A stretch of 64,000 nucleotides of DNA from Aphanomyces cochlioides (GCA_019828595.1 JAHQRK010000020.1:186001-250000); one strand, 5' to 3'. Positions 10,055-22,084 are shown, counted from the first letter of the stretch. Program-made: numbers and translations. Notes: generated by a model from the sequence alone, not told the origin.

Positions 10055-11900
10055 TTACGGCACAACGAGCATGGGGGCGCGTAGCGACATATACGTTGAC
10101 CGCTTCAAAACTCGGTGGAGGAAGACGATGAGACCACTAAGTAATGCAGCCGCGACGGCCGAGACGAGGAGGGCCCAAAACCAACTCACTCTATCAAAAC
10201 CTGATGAGAAAGTCATTCGCCAAGTAATTTTGTACCTTGGGAAGGGCTCGACTAAATCTGGAGCACCAGCTCTCTCCAAGGCTCGGTCATCGACACATTG
10301 TTGGTATTCTTCTTCCGATTCAAACCATGTTTGAGCGCACAAGACGCGACCAAGGCAATCAGTCGTATCGCAAGGGGTCAAACGGCGCGTGTCGGCTTTG
10401 GAATGCCGGTAGTATTCGTGCAAGAGCGTATCATCCGCCTTCATCCTGCTCACCATGTCAGTGCAAGGTCTAAAGAGGAAATTCACCTCTGAGTCAATTC
10501 TCGCAGAGACTTGCTTGAAATTGACGACATGTTGTACAAACTACAAGCATAGGGCCATTATGAGGATAAGTAGAAGTGAGAACTTTACGTCGTAGCCGTG
10601 AATATTTTCTTCCAGTCGAGAACCTAATGCATAATTTTAGCAATGACCAGACAGCGCTAATGTACGTCTGATCCAGCTACGGAGAAGTTGGTGGCAAACA
10701 CCGAAAAGTCGTTCAAGTCGTACGTATCAGCATCGTATTCCCATATCTATTCAACTCCACCATTTAATTTCAAGTTTAGATAGATTCGAGGTACCGTGAA
10801 CGAAGGATTGTTACCAAAGAACGGAGAGATTGCTCCCGAAGCAAAGAGAGGAACACCTAGCAAGCCGTCCAAGTTTTCGACTGGAACGCTAGATAACAAT
10901 GAGCCACCAGGGCAGTTTATCGACATCTTACCGGTATTCAATCGAGTGAACATGGCCAAACAACTACATTGGTGTTGAAAATGGAGGAAGACAAGATACG
11001 AGAGATCGATTACCTGGGCTTTGATAATATCTGGGAAGTCCTGGACGATGGCTTTGTACGACAGAATATACTTGAGATTCCACTGCGATTCGCCTTTGTA
11101 TGAATCGATGATGGGTGGAATATGGCCTGTGATGTATGCAAATGAGCCATTTCTTCGAGTTTCTTCCAGAGTTGCTCGGAGCCAGACAAATTGATCGAAT
11201 GGATCATCCAAGTGCTTTGTATCTGGAGAATGCTTAATCTGGCATGCTACATCAGCCGGGAAGAGATTAATTCGACAATACCGAGTAGGGGACAGTGTTG
11301 AGAGTGATCAGGATTAATTTGGGCTCGATTTGGTACCAGAGATACCCCCGCGTATCGAATTGATTGAATTGAGATTGAGTCAACGACTTCTTCCAGGGTT
11401 CATCGACCATTCCAATCGTTGGGTTCGTTCCATTTTTTGGATCCGTGACATAAAATTCATAATCGTGTACTAAACAACACCAATGTCATTCGGCATGAGA
11501 AGATCACGTACGGCAATCAGCATTGCCAAGAATTGCAGTTACGTTCTTCACTTGAAAATAGCTCTCGAGCATATCAATGCCAGCTTTCACGCTGGTTGCA
11601 AGGACAGATTCGTTGTGCTTCGTATGTGCCACAGCGTCACCTGTATAGAGCAGCAGGTCAGGATTCCGCAGGACACTTCTAGCGTACGACAAGGCCGAGT
11701 CCAACAATCTACACAAGACACCGTCGTCAGCGAAATTTCACTCTAAAATCGTACCGTGGGCTCGAATCAAAGCCGTAATGCATCTGGTCAAGCGTGATAT
11801 TGAGATGAACGTCTGAAATGTGCAGAATTGTCTTGGCTTGCGCGCTGGCGGCCGTCAGGAAGGCAACCGCCGTCCATCCGAGAAGCGATTGCAGTAGCAT
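10055..11900 (-). CDS. acid-sphingomyelinase-like phosphodiesterase, ten exons
   Basis: Ten exons can be joined so that every phase agrees: 11900-11755, 11708-11512, 11469-11282, 11238-11014, 10963-10932, 10888-10795, 10746-10666, 10623-10589, 10540-10487 and 10445-10055 (1443 bases, 480 residues). All nine introns are GT-AG and 41-50 bases long. The protein starts with a signal peptide (MLLQSLLGWTAVAFL) and then has calcineurin-like phosphoesterase motifs: ILHISDVHLN, LLYTGDAVAH, ILGNAD, YITGHIPP and LFGHVHS. A Cys-containing C-terminal part ends in a membrane helix (WFWALLVSAVAAALLSGLIV). The order fits the ASM/SMPDL3 family, which hydrolyses phosphodiester or phosphoanhydride bonds outside the cytosol. 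The C-terminal helix suggests a membrane-anchored ectoenzyme. The substrate cannot be told from sequence. Confidence 0.88.
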
Positions 11901-12844
11901 GGGCGAGATTCGATTGTGGGACTGTCGCGATTTCAGGTCCTCGATTTGATTGGCTCAGCGAATATTAATTCTGGTAGGTTCGAACATTCTTTAAAATCTA
12001 ATTCGACCCAACAACGGGAGCTAAATCCAACATCTTAACTCAACGCTCTCTGTGGAAACAGCTTGGAGCTTGGTTGATTGCTGTGGATTTTGCGGTGAAT
12101 TTTGAGGATCCTGGACAATCTACATGGAAAGATCGTCAGAGGAAGTGTGACACAACCCCACACAAAAGCCAAATCTTGATTAGCCAATCAAAATTATCCA
12201 ATATGGACTTGAAAATATCTGATTGGCTGAAAGTTTCCATGCGATGATACATCGACTGAAGACAACAACAGCGTGGAGCGAGCTCCACTGCAGTTGGCTG
12301 CCTGTAAGCAAAGCGAGAGTGCCGGTGGATCCCTCCTTCGTACACTGGAGAGATGAGCTTCAATGTCTTTCGTCGCTGACAGTGAAAGTTCAAAGTCTGA
12401 AGGCCTCATGTACTCTGTCAGTGGACCTATCGTCCCTGACGATGGGTGACGTAAATCCAGCGGGCTAATTGCGAAAGAAGACGAAATTGCTTCTTGGAGA
12501 CGAGCAAAACTGTGCGTACATGCTGTACCGTTAATCGTGGTAGCGCATCCTACAGGGCTGCGCAGATACATGTAGTATGGCCTGCGGCAAGGTCAAGGAG
12601 TTACGTGACAAGGGGAAGAACGGCCGTCTCACGGCGATTCTTTTGCTCTCTCGAGATCTTGAAAGAATTTAAGAGGGATAAGCTCACCGTGTTCAGGAGA
12701 ACGATGCACCTGTATGAGGCTGTTTATGGGCTCGACGACTGACGTTTTTCATCATGCGCCGTCCCTGAAGCAAGAGATGGCAAATCGTGCTCGGTTTGAA
12801 GCGACCAACATCGGCCTTGAAAGTCATTTTTCAATTGGAGCACC
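11901..12844. other. intergenic, no supported gene
   Basis: Short frames exist on the minus strand at 12136-12571, but none has a recognisable domain or splice pattern. The first 100 bases should include the promoter of the phosphodiesterase gene. Confidence 0.4.
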
Positions 12845-13680
12845 ATGGCGGAACACGATCAAAATGTGAGCGTCGCAGCACTGCGCCAACGTCAATCGCA
12901 AGACACCAAGAACGGGCATTTCGAAGATTTGCAAGAGTTTTACGATTATATCATGGAGAATCATGAAGAGAGAATGCTATTGCCTGACGACAGTGGCAGA
13001 CGAAATGGATCCATCTTCATGACGAATCGAGTATACAACATGTCGAAAATCGAATATCCACTTGGCTCACCCAGTGAACAAGTCGATGACTCGTTGTCGA
13101 TGAAGCAACACCTCGGAGAAGATGCTCATGGAACATGCATCCACGCTGTGGAATGCCACATAACGTATCAAAGACGTGGTGGTTTGACTTGATTGAATCC
13201 AACCCGACGCTTCGCACAATGGTAACTTCTCCACCATGCTGTCTGTCATGATTTCCTCCCCTGAATTTCATAGAACGCCGGGGTGATTGGGAAACACATC
13301 ATGCATACCATGGTATTTGCCAAGAGTTCATGAAGTTGAAATACAAACGGATGAGTGTCGCCGGGGTCTTTATGGACGAAGGGAAGGACCGTATTACGAT
13401 CACTCGAACGTCAATTGCAATGGGCGAGCGATATCCATTCATGGCAGGGGAAAGCCGCTCGAATGGATTTCAATGGTATGTGGCTTAGCGTGACGATGCA
13501 TTACCAGTGTCGGTAGGGCACGTGACGGACAATGGGACGCTTGTACGCTGGTTCATTTTGCATTTTTCTCCCGTGAACGTCAATGGCCCGCTGCCACTGC
13601 GTGAAAGAGCTCAGAATCTCTCTGTTGTCCTGGACGAACCGATTCAGATGAAACAATCCTATTGAAAATGCAAAGAGCCG
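12845..13680 (+). pseudogene. unrecognised broken gene
   Basis: A 115-codon frame (12845-13192) begins MAEHDQNVS and is acidic and helical in character. Downstream, other frames continue with protein-like text (KRMSVAGVFMDEGKDRITI near 13345-13400 and RWFILHFSPVNVNGPLPL near 13550-13600) separated by stops. The three pieces look like parts of one gene with lost frames. I do not recognise the family. The spacing leaves room for short introns, but I could not find a joining that keeps phase. Confidence 0.35.
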
Positions 13681-13927
13681 CATCCGAGCGTGACCTCCTC
13701 AACATGCGCGACCAATTTATTCAAAAATGAGATCGATTCAAATTAGAACCTGCTATGATGGGCACGCGCAATTTTCCCAGTGAATCCCTCCATCATCCCC
13801 ATCAAGCGTCGTAGATGATCTACCCTCGGTGAGAACTCTCACCGCATTGTCTTGTAAAAACCAACGGTGCATCCATGTCTGGTACGTTGGAGAGCTTCCA
13901 TAAAAAGTAGGTTTGATTTGGGTCGCA

Positions 13928-15229
13928 TTAAAGAGGAAACTCTTCATTGTGCAGAATTGCTTGGTGCGCAGCGCGTTGTTGGCGGCTATGAGCAGAGCAG
14001 AGGGTGTCCACCTTGGCGAGGCGATGGCAGCCTGGATGCTGGCAAAGAATGTCAGCTCGATGCACTTCACAGAGACCACCGCCTCTGTCTGTCCGATGGC
14101 AACCATTCACGCTGCAGTTGACTTTGCCTCCGTGGCTAGCGCAAAATCCACGACGCTGAGCTGCTTTCACACAACCTTCCCATAAGCATTTCTTGCCGCC
14201 ACCATGTGCCTTGCATTTGCCGCCTCCTTGTGCGCTTTTGTCGCAACCGACAAAGCTGCAACGACTTCCTCCACCGTGTTTTTTGCATTTGCCAGAGCCA
14301 CCCATGGCAGCCCCCAGGCAGTTGGTCACGATACAAGCTTTTCCACCTCCATGGCCACGACAAAGGCGGTTGCTTGCTGCAATGTGAGTACAGCCTGGGA
14401 GAGAACAGCGCGCTTTGCGACGACTCTGCCGGTCTGGTCGATCCTCTGTGGATTGTCGTTGCGATTCCAAGTACGCCATCGCTCGGTACCAGTCGCCTGA
14501 GGTTCTCCAGTACGTCTCGACGGCTTCGTCACCCACAAAGACATTGTTCTGCCCGGTTTGCGCATTGAATGCCACCGTCTTGAAGTACGTAAACCCATTC
14601 CAAAGGCCGGGTTGACGGGTCCATCCTTCGTGGAGCTGGAGCCACTCAAAGACCCGTATGAAGTCGCTCGACGGCGTGATTTCCATTTGGCCATCGGGGA
14701 TGTCAGAGTCGATCGCAGTCTCCGACTCGACGTTGGATTCGGTATCACAGCTTGAGTCTTCACTGTTCCACGCATAGAACAGCTCACTTGCTTTCTCTTC
14801 GATGTGTTCAAACGCTGTGGCTGTTGCACCGACTGAGGCTTCAAAGTTTGAATTCAACTCCATTGAGTCGTGGGCAGATTGTTGCTGCTGAATCGGTGGA
14901 TCTGGATGCTCTTCTAGGGATAACACGGTGCTCAGTTGGTCTCGAAGCAATCCTGCTTCATGAATTGTTGGGAGTTGAGGTGCTCCACGTAGGAATTGCG
15001 ATGGTAGTTGTCCCAAGATGTCGTGGATCGAGCTGTTCGTTGACAAATCATGCTGGCTTATCGCAAAGAGAAAGCAGCTCTCGCCACGCTCGAACGAGGA
15101 CAAGATGTAGTCTTGAATGTCTTGTGTCAGCTCGATACGATGCATCGTCGGAGCAACTTGTGAACTGAGCGAGAGTTGTTCCTTCTCCCCTTGCACTGTT
15201 GAACCAATTCGAAATTTCAACTCGTCCAT
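13928..15229 (-). CDS. Cys/His/Gly-repeat zinc-binding protein (WRKY19-like)
   Basis: From the chosen Met (15229, in a GCCATGG context) the product is 433 residues; an upstream in-frame start at 15301 would add 24. The C-terminal third has five or six repeats of the form C-x4-C-x11-C-x2-HGGGK: CSLPGC, CIVTNC, CSFVGC, CLWEGC, CSVNGC, CQHPGC, each followed by a C-x-x-H pair. Such repeats are common in oomycete proteins annotated as WRKY19-like zinc fingers and probably bind zinc and nucleic acid or protein, though the exact role is unknown. Before them lies a compact Trp-rich segment (EWLQLHEGWTRQPGLW, FTYFKTV, GDEAVETYWRTSGDWYRA), and before that a Ser/Gln/Glu-rich stretch that looks disordered. 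No membrane or secretion signal is seen. Confidence 0.8.
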   Translation of the reverse strand: MDELKFRIGSTVQGEKEQLSLSSQVAPTMHRIELTQDIQDYILSSFERGESCFLFAISQHDLSTNSSIHDILGQLPSQFLRGAPQLPTIHEAGLLRDQLSTVLSLEEHPDPPIQQQQSAHDSMELNSNFEASVGATATAFEHIEEKASELFYAWNSEDSSCDTESNVESETAIDSDIPDGQMEITPSSDFIRVFEWLQLHEGWTRQPGLWNGFTYFKTVAFNAQTGQNNVFVGDEAVETYWRTSGDWYRAMAYLESQRQSTEDRPDRQSRRKARCSLPGCTHIAASNRLCRGHGGGKACIVTNCLGAAMGGSGKCKKHGGGSRCSFVGCDKSAQGGGKCKAHGGGKKCLWEGCVKAAQRRGFCASHGGKVNCSVNGCHRTDRGGGLCEVHRADILCQHPGCHRLAKVDTLCSAHSRQQRAAHQAILHNEEFPL

Positions 15230-15301
15230 GGCAGAAATCAAAATGCCGACTCGATGGAATCGACCTGACGACGAGAAATGCTTCTGGCTTTGTCGTGGCA
15301 A

Positions 15302-16012
15302 TTACTCTGGAATGAAATGCATACGATGGAAGAACAAACGACTGGGTACGCTTTTCTAGACAGCAGCCGGCGACGAAGAGTTTTGATAGCTTTGAAGCGT
15401 TCGGCACTTTGGGCGTCGACGGTGGAGACGTCGGTGGCGACCTTGACAGCGGCTTTGGTGTCACCTTGCTTGTCGTTTAGTCCACGTGGTTGTACCAACT
15501 CTGCTGCTCGTTGAAACGTCGTCGACCTCGTTGCTAGGTTATTGGCAAAGGATTTTGCAGTATTGACTGAGCTTGGACGTGGCCCAAGTGGGGGACACAA
15601 CAACATTGTCAGTCCGGACAATGTCATGACGCCTTCACATCGATACCTTGCGTTGGGATCCCGATTTCAATCGTTTGTTATTTCCAGCGCATGACAAATG
15701 TGCTGGTATTTTTGTGATGCTGGTCCAGGATGACTCTTTTCTAATACAGTTTGTCGTAAGACCAGCCACACCTCGGCGGTTGTATAGTGCTTGTGAACAC
15801 TCGTCCATCGAGGAGTACGTCTTCTGCACTGTCAACGAGCAGCGGAGTTTAATCCCTCAGGTTGAATCGATCTGACCAAGCGAATCTCTTCATCTCGCGT
15901 GTTGGGGTGCAACAATCACCCTGAAAGCACAACACATATATTGCGCTGAGAGGTCGCTGCGCAAGCTGAGTCATTTCCTCCAAGGCTCTCTCAAGGCGCT
16001 GTCGTTGCATGG
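15302..16012. other. no supported gene
   Basis: Frames here overlap on both strands without domain signals. A basic stretch RFKAIKTLRRRLLSRK on the minus strand (near 15370-15420) could be a leftover exon but cannot be linked to the neighbouring zinc-repeat gene. Confidence 0.35.
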
Positions 16013-17229
16013 ATTGCATGTACATCCATTGAAGTCTTTGCCTACCTGGTTGTACCATACTTGCTTTTTAACGACGTTGCTGTCCTCGTCGCCAACTTAC
16101 AAACGTCTGTCTTCTCTCGGATGTCGAAATATGATTCGGGTCCAAGCATGGTGACATGGGATGTTTCCTTGTACTCAGGATACAACTCCACGGCGAGTCA
16201 AAACGAAGTCCTGATGCGACGCCTCATGGACAAGATTGACGCCTTGCCTTTGGGGTCACGACAAACTATTGATGCTGCAGTAGCACAAATTCCCTTTACA
16301 CTCGTGCTGAGTGAGTCGACTACGTTCCTCCAAAGCATCTCCAAGACGAATCAAACGCTGGATATCACGTCCGGTCGATACTCACTCATGGTGGGCAAAT
16401 CATTTTCCATGGGTAATCCAGTCTTTGATCCTCTCGAGTCACTTGTACTCGTCATCAAAATTGACAATAAAGTCCGCGGCTTTAAGACCCTCCGCGTCCT
16501 CAAGACAATCAGTGCGAATGACACCCACCAGTCGTTGATCGACGCCACCGAATCCTATTCCACTCTTGTTGGACAAGTGAAGCACCAAATATGCGTCATC
16601 TACTTTGATACAGGAGCAAGTAAATGCGGCAGCATCCTCCTCCCACCTGCAGTAGTCACCTCACTGATCACATTAAAGACAAGCACAGCACCTTCTTGCG
16701 AACATCCTCTCATCCCACGAATGGCCTACTCAATCATGGACGTCGACAAACCAACTTATTACTGTGCTACCGACCCGACCATCATTTATGGTCTCTTGGC
16801 GTTTTCAAACTCGAATGTTGTGACACAAATTCCAAATGTTGCGGTATATTACACTTCCTCTGATTGCAATTTTGCTCCCTCGGGAAACAGCTTTCGAGTC
16901 TCTGGCTCAGGTTTCCTTGATGCAACACCCAATGCAACAGCGGTGATGCTTCCACTCACTCTGACGACAAACCGTCAGTCGGTTGGTGCATTATCTCGAA
17001 TTGACTACATTATTCAAACTCAAATGGGGATCCTCATTGCCTCGCGCACCGCAATTGTATTGTTGTATCTAATACTCTTGATCAAATTCAGCTGGACGAA
17101 TCGTCAAAATCTTCTCCTAATCCTTGTCGAAAACTTCACGTTTGAAGTGACCAACAAAGAAAGAGCTCAGTCGACACCACGGCTATGTTGACGCTTGCCA
17201 TGACATACTGGACATACCGAGAAATAATG
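16013..17229 (+). pseudogene. membrane-protein family copy B, cut by a hAT element
   Basis: An open frame to 17191 gives 376 residues from a TTG-beginning frame, and the similarity to copy A (0.2-2.1 kb) continues upstream of that (FAYLVVPYLLF). Shared landmarks are SKYDSGPSM, the KVRGFKTLRVLKT segment, TGASKCGSI and a membrane segment before IKFSWTNRQN. After the stop the next frame goes on with LTLAMTYWTYREIM, matching ITLVATYWTYRDVI in copy A, so one base has shifted the frame near 17190. Similarity ends about 17229, exactly where the hAT transposase begins on the other strand. So this copy was first or later truncated by the transposon. Confidence 0.65.
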
Positions 17230-17231
17230 AT

Positions 17232-19129
17232 CTACACGCCTGAGTCAAGATACTGCAGAATGACTGGGTCGTCTTTCGCCATTTCTTGCAGGTCGACTGA
17301 GGCTTTCAAGTTGTCCAATTCGGCAAGATAGTCGCTCGGCAGAGGATACTTGGACTTTTGGAAGAAGCTTAGCCACGTGTCAACACATATTTCAGCCTTA
17401 AACATTGTGTCGCTCAGTCTTGGGCGTCCGTCAAAAACATGCTTAGCCGTAGAATTTGCTCGTTCGCTTGGTACAGAGGTTGCTGGAACAGCCAAAATAT
17501 TTGCAGCCAGCTTGTAGAGCCGAGGGTACTCGCTCTTGTGCGTCTTCCACCAGGCCAACACATCGACATCACGCGACAATTCGGGATGCAAGGTGAACAT
17601 TTGTAGTTCTGTTTGTACTTTAGACGGCATAGATGTAGTTGATCCAAACAGATCAATATCATTGTCCAAGTCACGTGTGGGGAATACCAGGCTTCTGCAG
17701 CCAGCATCGTCGTAATCAGTGAGCTTTTCAAGAAATGACTCTACAATTGATCTATCGCATGCATAATCTACTGACGAGGAATCACGTGCCACTCTTAAAT
17801 CCAAAAATTTTGCAACATTTGCCACATTGCAATTCAAGTGTCGAGCATGATCGAGGCTTTACTCGCCTCAGCGAGGACGGCATTATCATGGTCAAGATTG
17901 CGATTGCAGTGATCGATTAGAAACTTGTTTGCGGCAATAGCCTTCGACAAGCTGCAGTAGTGACTGGACCCCAAGTGAGTACTGACTCTAGCTGGGACTT
18001 CCAAGAAGGATTGAACATCATCAATGGCATCCCAATCAACTTCAACTGGAATTGAACTTGTTGACAAAAGAGCAACAATGACTTGCTTGAATTTCAAACT
18101 GTCTCTCAACATGGCGTGTGTTGAGTTCCAGCGGGTAGGAGTGTCTAAAGTTGGAGGGTTGAAAGCTTTCCCCAGAAATGTTTTTGACATAGTTGTAAAC
18201 ATCGCACGCATATTCTTACTCGAACGCATGGAGGAAATGTGAGACAGTAAACGATCGATGGATGGTGCAATTGCGTCTGTAATTGCACGTACAGCGAGCT
18301 GGAATGTATGGGCAAAGCAACGGATGTGCTCAGTACTTGCTGCGCCAGCATTGAGGAGGGATATTGCTGTCGTGGCTGCCAAGACCGCATCACTACCATT
18401 ATCGGTCACAATTGCTACAAGAGACTGGGTAAGTTCAAGTGCCGAAACAAGCTGTGCCAAGTATTCACCACAACGCCTGCCACTACCAGGCCCAGATTGA
18501 ACGTGAAAGAAGTCCAGAATGATCTCTTCAAGACTGGCATTGTCCTCGTTCATCCAATGTTGAGTGACAGCGTAAAAATCGCGGAAGGACTGATTCGACC
18601 AACCATCAAATGTCACTGAGCATCCAACTTTCAAAGAGCAGAGATGGCGTTTGTTGAGAACCTTAAGAGCAATATACATTTGAATGATTCGTCTCGAAAT
18701 GGTTTAGGCGCTGGGCACAATGCAAGTGGGCATAATTCGACGTATAAAATCAACAAATCCGTTTGACCCAACATGCTCATGGGATAAACGACAAGAAACA
18801 ATGTATGTTGCAATGGTTGAAATGAGTTCTTTGTCGGACAAGGGCTTTGTACAGCTTTCCAATGGCCTTTGCAGCAATGGTGACTGTGTGGCTTTGTCGG
18901 CGCCAGATACATTGTGGCGATTCAAGTGGTTTCCAATTGTTCCAGTAGATGTATTGTTGGAGAATATCGTCGTACAATATATACAACGTCGCCGACCACC
19001 TTTGAGTGTTTCAATGTGTGGAGTAATCCAAGATATTGGTCGAGTGGTAGCACGTTTAGGGCGCTTAGCTGGCGCTGGGTCCTGTAGAGGAACAGATGTG
19101 CTGGGCGTCGGATTCTCTGTTGGAGACAT
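17232..19129 (-). pseudogene. hAT transposase, broken
   Basis: Three blocks make one hAT-type transposase. Block 1 (19129-18704) has a BED-type zinc finger (RRRCIYC, GNHLNRH). Block 2 (18679-17834) has the RNase-H-like core (VTFDGWSN, IVTDNGSDA, IRCFAHTFQLAV, TPTRWNSTHAML). Block 3 (17837-17232) has the C-terminal dimerisation region (YPRLYKLAANILAVPATSVPSE). Blocks 1 and 2 are in the same frame and separated by one TAA (18704-18706) in a PSxxTIS context where other hATs have a basic residue. Blocks 2 and 3 are joined by a frameshift near 17836. I could not define terminal inverted repeats or an 8-bp duplication; the left end abuts a decayed membrane-protein gene. The element is inactive in this copy. 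Confidence 0.85.
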
Positions 19130-19364
19130 TTTGTGCTAGAACTGTTGGTAAGTGGTGCAAATGCAACTGGGCTCTGGAGTTTCTTCTTTCTATTTCTAGA
19201 GCATAAGATCACATTGGCTCCAGCTGAAGTAATCGGTTTCAACGGCTTGGCTCAGTTTGGTTCGGCTTCAAACCGGACACCAAGATTTGAAACCAAGCCG
19301 ATGCGGTTCCACTCGGTTCGGCACGGCTCCGGCTTCGAACCGAACCATGGGGATGCCTACGTAC

Positions 19365-21441
19365 TATCCCTTCGTGGACGGATGATTCGGTGCAAATTTG
19401 CATCACATTTCAATACAAAATCAAAGTACAAAAGAGATTGTCATGATTCATATGTTTATTGAACTTGGTGGAAATCGAAGAAACAATTTCGCTTCTTCGA
19501 CATACACAAAGGCACATGGCAGAAGCCACATTCAACGTCTGTTTGTGGTGCTTGCTTGCTGCTCGGCGATCTTTTCAACTTAAACCGACAGTAAAAGCAA
19601 CGGAGCCGAGTTGCCGTGAAGACAGGTAAGTGACCAGCAGGATGCAGACGACACATTGGTAATTCAACCATGTGTTTGGTCAAGTAGGTTGCTTTCATTG
19701 GAGTTTCTGTTCTATCAAGATTGGCAGCATGCTCCCTGCGGCGTTTTCTCGTTGTTTGATCTGTCGTGCCCTCGAAAATGAGTTGCCAGGCGAGTTGTAG
19801 ACGAAAATCTTTGTGCGATAAATTGCTACTCGGGCTTTGCAATTTAAATATTTGATAAGCATTGATCACAACTGTGTCCATCAGCCAGAAAAATATGGGA
19901 AGCCACGTGCGATTGGAAATAAGCTGCAATGAATAATAGCTACGAAGTTGATCGCATATGTCCACACCATTGATATTGTAGTTGTAGTCGTCAATAACCT
20001 TGGGAATATTTAATTTTTTTGTGTGGTCATCTCCAAACACTCGACGGACAGTGTTAGCATTTGTTGAAGTCACACGAGGGCGTCGTCTTGTACGATTTAT
20101 GAACCATTGATCACTGTTGACATGATGAATTGTTGAGAGCATTTGCACGGGTCCATTATCCATCCAAAAAACTACAAGTACACCATTGACAGGCTTGCTT
20201 TTAAGAGTGTTCCAATCAAACTGGGCATTTCGTTGACCCCTAAATTTCATTCCTGTGGATAGTGACGGGAATTAGATCTGACTGTGCCACATGCTCCAAC
20301 TCCTATTCTTCGTAGTAATTGAAATAATGGTATGCTGGAATAGTAATTGTCCATGTAGACGCTAAATTTCCTTTGCATGAATGGCAATTGCTTGACCAAG
20401 TGTATCACAATATTTCCAGTGTCACTGATGTGAGGATTTGCAGCCACGCTAGATTGTTCAACTCGGGATATCAGTTTAAATGCATAGCAATAGCCACGTC
20501 CACACAATGCAATGACCTTGTATCCTTCCGAGATAGGTTTGTTTTTCATGCGGACAGTGTGTGTACTCTACCACTAAATCTAATCATCATTTCATCTACA
20601 CTTACATTGGTCGGTGGCAGGTAATATTGTTTGAATTTTGACTTGACATTTGAAACAAGTGGATCGAGCTTTGAATACCAGTTTTGTGGAGCCACATGTG
20701 GATCGGATATGTGTATGTATCGACGAAGTTGCTTAAACCTATCACTTGTCATGTAGCTGCAAAATGGATAACGTGGTGACTTTGGATCTTGTCTCCAACA
20801 CTCTGCTGGTGTAGCAATTTGGTGGACTCCCATGAATATCACAATTGCAAGCCACACTTTCAACTCCTTCGTAGTCACAGGATTCCACGAGATTGCACAG
20901 TTGAGTACTGCATACTTGTTTGTATTCGTCGCAATAGATTCAAAATCGTCACAAGTAAATAAAAGGCTGAAAATTGAAATCGGTTGGATAAATTGGAGGC
21001 GCAAATTTAAGGGTAATATAGCTGATTCAGCGTGATTGTTGAATTGACTATCAAAGGGGATGTATCCCTGTTCATTGTCAATGAGTATTTCATCATTCTC
21101 GTCGCTATCATCACTGGAGTCTTCATCATTCAGGATAAAGCCATCCATTGCCATGCGGTGCAGAGTGGTCGTAACATCAACTACTTCGACTTCGATTGTA
21201 TCACTTTCATGCATGGGTGCAGCGTATGGTCCCGACATCACAGACATCTTCAAATGGCCAAATGGGCACCTTAGTGTTCTATGTTAAGGTTCTATTTATG
21301 TGAAACTGAAGCTGAAACTACTGGGATCTTCATCGACGTTTTATATTTCCATGAGTCGTCGTCGTTGCAAAGTTAGGATTCAAATTGTAACCCAAACAGT
21401 GTATCTGGTGCAAATTTGCACCCGTCGTCCTCGAAGGGATA
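19365..21441 (-). mobile_element. piggyBac-type DNA transposon
   Basis: The ends form an imperfect inverted repeat of about 35 bases. Reading inward from 19365 and from 21441 both begin TATCCCTTCG, then (T/A)GGACG, and then reach the palindromic TGCAAATTTGCA. Between them lies a single piggyBac transposase on the minus strand, with 90 bases to the left end and about 190 to the right. The usual TTAA duplication is not visible beside either end, so the outer boundary may be off by a few bases or the flanks have changed. The right end cuts a chromodomain gypsy remnant. Confidence 0.7.
19456..21253 (-). pseudogene. piggyBac transposase, two frameshifts
   Basis: Three frames (21253-20546, 20549-20247 and 20250-19456) read as one DDE_Tnp_1_7 protein. 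Landmarks in order are an acidic N terminus (SSDDSDENDEIL), WLAIVIFMGVHQ, VSVDEMMIRFSGR, MKNKPISEGYKV, YMDNYYSS, GVGACGTVR, VVFWMDNGPV, and a C-terminal Cys-rich domain with CRLHPAGH, RCFYC and CGFCHVPLC. The first break, near 20565, is an extra CA in a CACACA run. The second, near 20250, is a missing A. The DDD catalytic residues likely include the Asp of VDEMMIRF and the Asp of YMDNYYS. A single ancestral frame is clear, but this copy cannot make a full enzyme as written. Confidence 0.85.
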
Positions 21442-21871
21442 CCAAGATGTTTGGGCTCACAGGCGCGAAAAGCTTAGAACCAAGTGGTGTGGTCCGGCTG
21501 TTGTGTCTCGCGTGGTTAGTCACTGGCTATATGATGTTGAAAATCTTTTGACCTACGATATTCGCCCCGTGCACGCCAGTCGTTTGAAGTTCTATGCGGA
21601 TGGCGATTTAAACGTAACGTCAGAACTGTTGGCCCATGTTGCCCATAACTCTGAAGGTTATGAAGTGGAGAAAATGGTGGATGCTAGATTTGTCTCCGCC
21701 ACCCATGGTTACGAGGTATTGGTCAAGTGGCGCGGGTTACAAGACGTTGAGAATTCGTGGGAGCCGGCCGACAACTTGTTAGAAGACGTGCCGGTGTTGT
21801 TCAAGTCGTTTTGTCGCTCAGGCTCAAATGCTACAGTGAAGAGGATGGCAGTTGCGTATGGGGTCAAATAA
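21442..21871 (+). pseudogene. Ty3/gypsy integrase C terminus with chromodomain (remnant)
   Basis: The frame reads LRTKWCGPAVVSRVV, DIRPVHASRLKFY and then a chromodomain (GYEVEKMVDARF, YEVLVKWRGLQDVENSWEPA). Chromodomains at the integrase C terminus mark chromovirus-type gypsy elements. The 5' part is missing because the piggyBac element ends exactly at its first residues, so the N-terminal integrase and reverse transcriptase are absent here. It differs from the gypsy element at 24.8-35.6 kb, whose C terminus has another sequence. This is a dead fragment. Confidence 0.8.
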
Positions 21872-22084
21872 CCCATGGGGGAAGTGATGTACTTCCAGGA
21901 ATTACTGAGACGAAAAGGAGTAGTCGTGTTATGTCTACTCCTTGGCGCCATTTGGTACCAAGTTCTGGACACATGGGTTCTGGGAGTACGTAGTGTGTAG
22001 TATCGAGTTGTAGAGTGAGGCGTTTGAGTGGCTGGTCGCCACTAGTATTTTCCTTTGAATTGACTCCCCTTTTGCCATTGAATA

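Noticed and set aside
10055..10486. A separate 143-residue gene at the 3' end of the phosphodiesterase
   Set aside because: Its first 14 residues read through a 41-base intron. With the intron removed the exon joins LTQR to MKADD and completes the upstream gene.
17195..19360. hAT terminal inverted repeats and 8-bp duplication, including the GGTTCGG-rich stretch at 19240-19345
   Set aside because: No matching end could be found near 17195-17232, so the boundaries are not supported.
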